A stretch of DNA of 8,280 nt from an uncultured Holophagales bacterium. GTDB lineage: Bacteria > Acidobacteriota > Thermoanaerobaculia > UBA5066. Under the pieces are notes generated by a model. The model was not told where the DNA came from. It saw nothing but the letters and a program-made list of their open reading frames with translations, and did no database searches. Positions 1 through 8,280 of this stretch are shown here, one piece after another. Position 1 is the first letter of the stretch. The number at the start of each line of letters is the position of its first letter. The stretch lies in assembly GCA_937864895.1 (NCBI GenBank), contig CALMDF010000034.1:1-8280 (forward strand), in the 5' to 3' direction. Made by a program: the position numbers and the translations under genes.

Positions 1-978
1 CTTGGAGATCGTCCCGATGTGGACGACGTGCCCGGGCGCCAGGGCCGCGAGCGGCGGCGGGAGCTCTCCCTCGACGAGGAGGTCGGCGTCGAAGGCGTCC
101 TCCACGACGAGGACGCCCGCCGCGGTCGCCGCCGCGACGACCTCGCGGCGGCGGGCGGCGGTGGCGAGGAGGCCCGTGGGGTTCTGGAAGTCGGGGATCG
201 TGTAGAGGAACTTCGGCCGCTCGGAGAGCGCGGCGCGCAGGGCCTCCGGCGCAGGCCCCTCCGCGTCGAGCGGGACGCCGAGGAGCCGCGCTCCGTGGGC
301 GCGGAGGAGCGTGAGCGCCCCGGAGTAGCTCGGGCTCTCGACGGCGACGGCGTCGCCCGGGTCGACGAGGGCCCGCGTGATGAGGTCGAGCCCCTGCTGG
401 GCGCCGTTCACGATGAGGAGCGAGTCGGCGTCCGCCGGGATGCCGCGCCGCTCGAGCCTCGCGGCGAGGGTCTCGCGGAGCGGCCGGTAGCCGAACGGGG
501 AGCCGTAGGCGAGGAGGGCGCCGTCGCGCGCCACCTCCGCGAGGACCTTCGCGAAGGCCTCCGCCGGGAACTCCTTCTCCTCGGGGGCGAGGCGCGCGAG
601 GTCGTGCGCGAGCTCGGGGGGCCCTTCCTGGGCGCCGGCCTCCGCGAGGATCCGGCCGAGGAGCGCGGAGGAGATCCGGTCCCACGAGGGCGCGGGGCCG
701 ACCATCGGTCCGGCGAGCGAGCGGCGGGCGACCCGCGTCCCGCCCCCCTTGTTCGTCTCGATCCAGCCCTCCCGCTTGAGGACCTGGAGCGCCTGGTGGA
801 CCGTCGCGCGGTTCACCTCGTGGGTCCGCGCGAGGGCCCGGGAGGCAGGAAGGCGCGAGCCTTCCTGGAGCCGGCCGCGCCGGATGTCCCGGATGATCCC
901 GTCCGCGATCGTCCGGTAGAGCGGCACCCGGCCAGGGGCCCCTTCGGGGATCGGGTCGGGCCGGTCGGAGATCGTCAC
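1..978 (-). CDS. MocR/PdxR-type transcriptional regulator (GntR HTH + aminotransferase class I domain), 3' end cut by window
   Basis: A PLP-sensing regulator: an N-terminal winged helix-turn-helix binds DNA and a C-terminal fold-type-I aminotransferase domain binds PLP and probably an amino compound. Reading from a GTG at 976-978 gives 326 open codons to the window edge. Residues about 19-84 form the GntR domain (PLYRTIADGIIRDI, LPASRALA, VNRATVHQAL, then a GGGTRVA wing). The aminotransferase part shows YGSPFGYRPLRETLA, NGAQQGLDLI, ESPSYSGAL, YTIPDFQNPTG (N266 to G269) and a D294-A295-F296 segment. It ends in IGTISK, where K326, the last visible codon, is the expected PLP Schiff-base lysine. 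Family proteins run to roughly 450-500 residues, so about a third is missing. In-frame stop TAG at 1000-1002 bounds the start; no Shine-Dalgarno is seen before the GTG, so a leaderless message or a start at V18 (GTG, 925-927) is possible. Ligand and targets are unknown; GabR, PdxR and TauR are relatives, not proven orthologues. Confidence 0.9.
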   Translation of the reverse strand, partial: MTISDRPDPIPEGAPGRVPLYRTIADGIIRDIRRGRLQEGSRLPASRALARTHEVNRATVHQALQVLKREGWIETNKGGGTRVARRSLAGPMVGPAPSWDRISSALLGRILAEAGAQEGPPELAHDLARLAPEEKEFPAEAFAKVLAEVARDGALLAYGSPFGYRPLRETLAARLERRGIPADADSLLIVNGAQQGLDLITRALVDPGDAVAVESPSYSGALTLLRAHGARLLGVPLDAEGPAPEALRAALSERPKFLYTIPDFQNPTGLLATAARRREVVAAATAAGVLVVEDAFDADLLVEGELPPPLAALAPGHVVHIGTISK

Positions 979-993
979 GGGGAGAGGATGGCA

Positions 994-1009
994 CTTGGCC
1001 TAGACCAAG
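994..1009. promoter_or_regulatory. Candidate GntR/MocR operator: 16-bp palindrome upstream of the regulator gene
   Basis: The sequence CTTGGCCTAGACCAAG is an inverted repeat matching at 7 of 8 positions per half (CTTGGcCT / CTTGGtCT). Its core resembles the TGGTCTAGACCA-type sites known for GntR-superfamily regulators such as DasR/NagR (family knowledge). It ends 15 bp before the GTG of the MocR-type gene and is the clearest symmetric element in the 84-bp gap at 979-1062, which suggests autoregulation (inference). A TTGCCC at 1010-1015 on the minus strand could serve as a -35, which would place the palindrome in the spacer, but no convincing -10 is visible. Confidence 0.45.
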
Positions 1010-1040
1010 GGCAACCCCGCGCGGTGGAGAGGCCAACCAT

Positions 1041-1060
1041 CCGGGCCGGGCGGCCCGGCC
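1041..1060 (-). terminator. GC-rich hairpin just after the DUF507 stop; possible operon end
   Basis: GGCCGGG (1044-1050) can pair with CCCGGCC (1054-1060) around a 3-nt loop. Alternatively CCGGGCC (1041-1047) pairs with GGCCCGG (1052-1058) around a 4-nt loop. Both are seven uninterrupted G-C pairs. The structure begins 2 nt downstream of the DUF507 stop codon and precedes the gap before the regulator gene, a fitting place for the end of the recF-gyrB-gyrA operon. No U tract follows on the minus strand, so it is not a canonical intrinsic terminator. It may only stabilise the 3' end or be a chance product of high GC. Confidence 0.3.
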
Positions 1061-1062
1061 GC

Positions 1063-1347
1063 TCACTCCCCTCGTGCCGCCCGTTCGTCCCAGAGGCGCC
1101 GGAGCTCCTCGGAGAGCAGCTGGTCGAACTCGCGCGAGCCCTCGGCGACGCGACGGCCGCGGGCGAGGACCCGCTTCCTCGCCTCCGCGGCGAGGGCCTC
1201 GTTCTCCTTCTCCCACTCCTGGAGGGCCGCGGCGACCCGGTTCCTCACGAACTCGCCTTCCACGGAGAGCTCGACGCCCGGGGTCTTCTTCAGGCCGTCG
1301 AGGATCCGGTGGGCGAGGTCGTTCGCGCGCTCGCGGGAGATGCCCAT
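1063..1347 (-). CDS. DUF507 family protein, small helical protein of unknown function
   Basis: This encodes 94 residues from ATG 1345-1347 to TGA 1063-1065. It fits the DUF507 family, short proteins of about 90 residues whose function has not been established. The N-terminus (MGISRERANDLAHRILDGL) matches the usual helical start, and the late motif VAEGSREFDQLLSEELRRLW corresponds to the characteristic EGSREWD-like stretch of the family. Charged, leucine-patterned segments without signal peptide or membrane span suggest a small soluble helical protein. A purine-rich GGGGGAGGG Shine-Dalgarno fills the 15-nt gap after the upstream stop, so it has its own strong ribosome site though it is the last gene of the apparent operon. 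Family assignment rests on recalled motifs; any link to gyrase or replication is suggested only by position. Confidence 0.85.
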   Translation of the reverse strand: MGISRERANDLAHRILDGLKKTPGVELSVEGEFVRNRVAAALQEWEKENEALAAEARKRVLARGRRVAEGSREFDQLLSEELRRLWDERAARGE

Positions 1348-1362
1348 CCGCCCTCCCCCTTC

Positions 1363-2016
1363 CTAATGGACCCGGCGCGGCCCCTCGCCCGAGTGGGCGC
1401 GGAGGGCGGCGGCCCCCTGGACCGTGAGGGGGTGGTCGAAGAGGCGGTCGAGGACGGCGTAGGGGATCGCGGCCGCGTCGGCGCCCATCGCCGCCGCGTC
1501 GAGGGCGTGGACGGGGCTCTGGACCGAGTCGACGACGATCTGCGTCTGGAGCCCGTAGTTGTCGTAGACGCGGACGACGGCGTCGATGACGTCCATGCCG
1601 ATCTGCCCGGCCCCGTCGAGGGTCCCGACGGGGGTCGAGGCGTACGCCGCCCCGGCCCGCGCCGCGAGGAGCGCCTGGATCGGCGTGAAGACGAGGTGGA
1701 CGTCGGCGGCGATCTGCTCGTCGTTCAGGAGCCTCACGACCCGGAGCCCTTCCCGCGTCATCGGGAGCCTCACGACGATCGCCTTGCCGAGCTTCACGAG
1801 CTCGCGCGCCTCCTTGTACATCCCCTTCGGCTCCCCGGCGGCGACCGCCGCGAAGACGGGTCCGTCGCAGACCTGCGAGAGCTCCGAGACCGCCTTGCGG
1901 TAGTCGCGTCCGGCGGCGAGGGCGGCGTCGGGGCGCAGGACGGCGCCGTCGAGGAGCCCCCACTCCTTCACGCGGCGCGCCTCTTCGGGGTCGACACTGT
2001 CGAGGAAGAACCTCAT
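1363..2016 (-). CDS. Transaldolase / fructose-6-phosphate aldolase (TalC)-family protein lacking the catalytic lysine
   Basis: This encodes 217 residues, the usual length of the short TalC/FSA group, whose active members make or break C-C bonds in sugar phosphates through a lysine Schiff base. Family landmarks are clear: MRFFLDS at the start, GLLDG (20-24), GMYKEARELVKLG (65-77), VVRLPMT (81-87), LVFTPIQALLAARAGAAY (108-125), VYDNYG (150-155), HALDAAAMGAD (170-180), IPYAVL and LFDHPLT. However, the Schiff-base lysine of the VVK(V/I)P motif is R83 (AGG at 1768-1770). The TTNPS loop reads VLRPD (26-30), the catalytic Glu/Gln of (A)-(E/Q)-V is A57, SPFVGR reads STPVGT (127-132) and the phosphate-binding S-x-R reads S164-V-Q166. 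D6 is kept. It starts 9 nt after the gyrA stop and is probably co-translated with it. It is unlikely to be an active transaldolase; a ligand-binding, structural or different catalytic role is possible but unknown. Confidence 0.87.
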   Translation of the reverse strand: MRFFLDSVDPEEARRVKEWGLLDGAVLRPDAALAAGRDYRKAVSELSQVCDGPVFAAVAAGEPKGMYKEARELVKLGKAIVVRLPMTREGLRVVRLLNDEQIAADVHLVFTPIQALLAARAGAAYASTPVGTLDGAGQIGMDVIDAVVRVYDNYGLQTQIVVDSVQSPVHALDAAAMGADAAAIPYAVLDRLFDHPLTVQGAAALRAHSGEGPRRVH

Positions 2017-2025
2017 GAGATCACT

Positions 2026-4650
2026 CTACTCGCTTTCCGCCTCGTCCCCGGCCGGGGCGGGCGTTCCCGGGGCGTCGGGGTCCTCCGGCTCCTCCACCGG
2101 CTCGTCCCGCTCGCCGAGCGAGGGGAGCTTGGCCACCGCGACGACGGCGTCCCCCTCGTCGAGGTCGATCACCTTGACCCCCTGCGCGGCGCGGCCCGTC
2201 TCGCGGACCCCGGCCGCGGCGAAGCGGATCATCATCCCCATCCTCGTGATGAGGAGGAGCTGGTCCTCCTCGCCGACCGACTTGATCCCGACGACGGGCC
2301 CGTTCTTCTCGGTGACGCGGACGTTGATGACGCCCGACCCGCCGCGCGTCTGGTGGCGGTACTCGGAGACGTCGGTCCGCTTGCCGTAGCCGAGCTCGGT
2401 GACCGCGAGGAGCGTCGCGTCCTCGTCGACGAGGTCCATCTCGACGACCTCGTCTCCGTCGCGCAGCTCGATCCCCTTCACGCCGGTCGTGTCCCGGCCT
2501 ATCGGCCGCACGTCGGTCTCGGTGAACTTGATCCCCATGCCGTTGCGGGTCCCGAGGAAGACCTGGCGGTTGCCGTCCGTGACCTGGACGGAGAGGAGCT
2601 CGTCGTCCTCTTCCAGGTTGATCGCGATGATCCCCGCCGCGCGGACGTTGCCGTACGCGGAGAGGACCGTCTTCTTCACGAGGCCCCTCTTCGTGGCGAA
2701 GAGGAGGAAGCGGTCCTCCGGGAAGCCGCGGGTCGTGGTCATGGCGGCGACCTTGTCCCCCGGCTCGACCTGGATCAGGTTCACGAGGGCCTTGCCCCTC
2801 GCCGCCGGCCCGGCCGACGGGACGTCCCAGACGCGGACGCAGTGGACCCGCCCGTGGTCGGTGAAGACGAGGAGGGAGTCGTGCGTCGAGGCGACGAAGA
2901 GGTGCTCGACGACGTCCTCCTCGGTCGCGGCGGCGCCCGTGCGCCCCTTGCCCCCCCGCTTCTGCTCGCGGTAGACGGAGAGCGGCGTGCTCTTGGCGTA
3001 CCCGCCGCGCGTGACCGTGAGGACGACGACCTCGTCCTTGATGAGGTCCTCGTCGTTGAGGTCCCGCTCGAGGGTCGAGATCTCCGTCCGCCTCTCGCAG
3101 CCGAAGCGGGTCCGGATGTCGGCGAGCTCGGCCCGGATGATCGCCGCGACCCGCTCGGGGCGGGCGAGGATGTCCTTCAGGTCGGCGATGAGGGCGAGGA
3201 CGTCCTTGTACTCGGCGACGATCTTGTCCCGCTCGAGACCGGTGAGGCGCTGGAGGCGCATCTCCAGGATCGCCTGCGCCTGGACCTCGTCGAGGCGGAC
3301 GAGACCGCCCTCGCGCCGCGCGCGGGGCGACAGGTCGAGCGCTGGCAGGTCGAGGAAGCGCGTGAGCGCGTCGAGGTCGACCTCGATCTCCGTCGTGAGC
3401 CGGGCCCTCGCCTCGTCGGGGTCCTTCGACGCCCGGATGATCGCGATGACGCGGTCGAGGCTCGAGAGCGCGATCGCGAGCCCGAGGAGGATGTGGGCGC
3501 GCGCCTCGGCCTTCGCGAGGTCGAAGCGCGTCCGCCGGACGACGACCTGGCGACGGTGGTCGAGGAAGTGCCGGAGCATCTCCTTCAGCGGGAGGATGCG
3601 CGGCTGACCCTCGACGATCGCGAGGAAGATGATCCCGAACGAGCTCTGGAGCGGCGTGAGCTGGTAGAGGCGGTTCAGGAGGACGTTCGCGTTCTCGCCC
3701 TTCTTCAGGTCGATCGCGATCCGCATCCCTTCCCGGTCGCTCTCGTCGCGGATCGCCGAGATTCCCTCGAGCCGCTTCTCGTTGACGAGGTCGGCGATCT
3801 GCTCGATGAGGCGGGCCTTGTTGACCTGGAAGGGGAGCTCGGTGACGACGATCGACTCGCGGTCCGCCTTCGTCGAGGCCTCGATCTCCGCCCGCCCTCG
3901 GACCTGGATGATCCCGCGGCCGTTGCGGTAGGCCTCGACGACGCCGCGGCGCCCGAGGAGGATGCCGCCCGTCGGGAAGTCGGGGCCGGGCAGGACGCGG
4001 AGGAGCTCGTCGAGCCCTGCCTCGGGATTGTCGAGGAGGAGGATCGCCGCGTCGCACGCCTCGCGGAGGTTGTGCGGCGGGATCTTCGTCGCCATGCCGA
4101 CCGCGATCCCCTCGGCGCCGTTGACGAGGAGGTTCGGGAACTTCGCCGGGAGGACGGTCGGCTCCTGGAGAGAGCCGTCGTAGTTCAGCGTCCAGTCGAC
4201 GGTGTCCTTGTCGATGTCGTCCCCGACGAGCTCCTCGGCGAGGGCGGTCAGCCGGATCTCCGTGTAGCGCATCGCCGCGGCGCTGTCCCCGTCGACGGAG
4301 CCGAAGTTCCCCTGCCCGTCGACGAGCGGCTCGCTCATGGAGAAGTCCTGCGCCATCCGCACGGCGGTGTCGTAGATCGACGCGTCGCCGTGCGGGTGGT
4401 ACTTGCCCATGACGTCGCCGACGATGCGGGCGGACTTCTTGTAGGCGCGGTTGTGCCGGTTGCCCTGCTCCCACATGCCGTAGAGGACCCGGCGGTGGAC
4501 CGGCTTCAGGCCGTCGCGGACGTCGGGGAGGGCCCGGCCCACGATGACCGACATCGCGTAGTCGAGGTAGCTGCGGCGGATCTCCTCCTCGATCGAGACG
4601 GGAAACCGCTGCTCGGCGGGGACGGGGGGCGTCGAGGCGTCGTCGGTCAT
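2026..4650 (-). CDS. gyrA: DNA gyrase subunit A
   Basis: The breakage-reunion subunit of gyrase (A2B2), which introduces negative supercoils into cytoplasmic DNA. It has 874 residues, near the family norm. The winged-helix domain carries [21 protein letters not shown] (34-54), the resistance-determining stretch [13 protein letters not shown] (82-94) and the catalytic tyrosine in AAMRYTE (Y129, codon 4264-4266). The GyrA box QKRGGKG (563-569) opens the DNA-wrapping C-terminal beta-pinwheel and separates this protein from ParC. The tail is acidic and Pro-rich, ending EAESE, like the regulatory tails of other GyrA proteins. A90 replaces the serine of E. coli position 83, while D94 (E. coli D87) is kept. 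The ATG follows the gyrB stop after one nucleotide (TGA-G-ATG), implying translational coupling and balanced subunit synthesis. A run of seven C on the plus strand (2951-2957) lies within the GyrA-box codons. Confidence 0.99.
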   Translation of the reverse strand: MTDDASTPPVPAEQRFPVSIEEEIRRSYLDYAMSVIVGRALPDVRDGLKPVHRRVLYGMWEQGNRHNRAYKKSARIVGDVMGKYHPHGDASIYDTAVRMAQDFSMSEPLVDGQGNFGSVDGDSAAAMRYTEIRLTALAEELVGDDIDKDTVDWTLNYDGSLQEPTVLPAKFPNLLVNGAEGIAVGMATKIPPHNLREACDAAILLLDNPEAGLDELLRVLPGPDFPTGGILLGRRGVVEAYRNGRGIIQVRGRAEIEASTKADRESIVVTELPFQVNKARLIEQIADLVNEKRLEGISAIRDESDREGMRIAIDLKKGENANVLLNRLYQLTPLQSSFGIIFLAIVEGQPRILPLKEMLRHFLDHRRQVVVRRTRFDLAKAEARAHILLGLAIALSSLDRVIAIIRASKDPDEARARLTTEIEVDLDALTRFLDLPALDLSPRARREGGLVRLDEVQAQAILEMRLQRLTGLERDKIVAEYKDVLALIADLKDILARPERVAAIIRAELADIRTRFGCERRTEISTLERDLNDEDLIKDEVVVLTVTRGGYAKSTPLSVYREQKRGGKGRTGAAATEEDVVEHLFVASTHDSLLVFTDHGRVHCVRVWDVPSAGPAARGKALVNLIQVEPGDKVAAMTTTRGFPEDRFLLFATKRGLVKKTVLSAYGNVRAAGIIAINLEEDDELLSVQVTDGNRQVFLGTRNGMGIKFTETDVRPIGRDTTGVKGIELRDGDEVVEMDLVDEDATLLAVTELGYGKRTDVSEYRHQTRGGSGVINVRVTEKNGPVVGIKSVGEEDQLLLITRMGMMIRFAAAGVRETGRAAQGVKVIDLDEGDAVVAVAKLPSLGERDEPVEEPEDPDAPGTPAPAGDEAESE

Positions 4651-4651
4651 C

Positions 4652-8273
<3,622 letters not shown>

Positions 8274-8280
8274 GTGTCGA

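Noticed and set aside
2951..2957. Seven-C run within the gyrA GyrA-box codons as a possible frameshift or slippage site
   Set aside because: The gyrA frame continues through it with family homology on both sides, so there is no evidence of programmed or accidental frameshifting.
2021..4474. An 817-codon minus-strand frame overlapping gyrA
   Set aside because: It is shifted relative to gyrA and gives an Arg/Pro/Gly-rich product, whereas the gyrA frame shows continuous family homology. It is a GC-driven shadow.

Overview
This window comes from the chromosome of a GC-rich bacterium. Every recognisable gene lies on the minus strand, so transcription runs from position 8280 towards position 1. 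In that order the genes are recF, gyrB, gyrA, a TalC-like transaldolase-family gene, a small DUF507 gene, and the 5' part of a MocR-type (GntR plus aminotransferase) regulator that leaves the window at position 1. The recF-gyrB-gyrA order is the classic block next to dnaA/dnaN and the chromosomal origin in many bacteria, so dnaN probably lies just beyond position 8280 (inference). The host lineage is uncertain. The very high GC, DUF507 and a GyrB with the long Gram-negative-type insertion suit Acidobacteriota or a former Deltaproteobacteria lineage, but nothing in the window settles this.

The first five genes look like one operon. The gyrB start overlaps the 3' end of recF by 17 nt. gyrB and gyrA are joined as TGA-G-ATG, with 1 nt between them. 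The transaldolase-like gene starts 9 nt after gyrA stops, and DUF507 starts 15 nt after that. Two nucleotides past the DUF507 stop lies a strong GC hairpin without a U tract. An 84-nt gap follows, carrying a 16-bp near-perfect palindrome just before the MocR-type gene. Apart from this gap the window is almost wholly coding.

Gyrase and RecF form the housekeeping core: gyrase supplies negative supercoiling and RecF acts in gap repair and replication-fork rescue. The least ordinary feature is the transaldolase-like protein. Its fold and flanking motifs are clear, but the Schiff-base lysine is an arginine and most other active-site and phosphate-binding positions are also changed. It appears to be a non-catalytic or re-purposed member of the family, made in the same operon as DNA gyrase. 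The other items of note are the candidate GntR-type operator, a RecF with unusual ABC signature and Walker B surroundings, and a GyrA with alanine at the main quinolone-resistance position.
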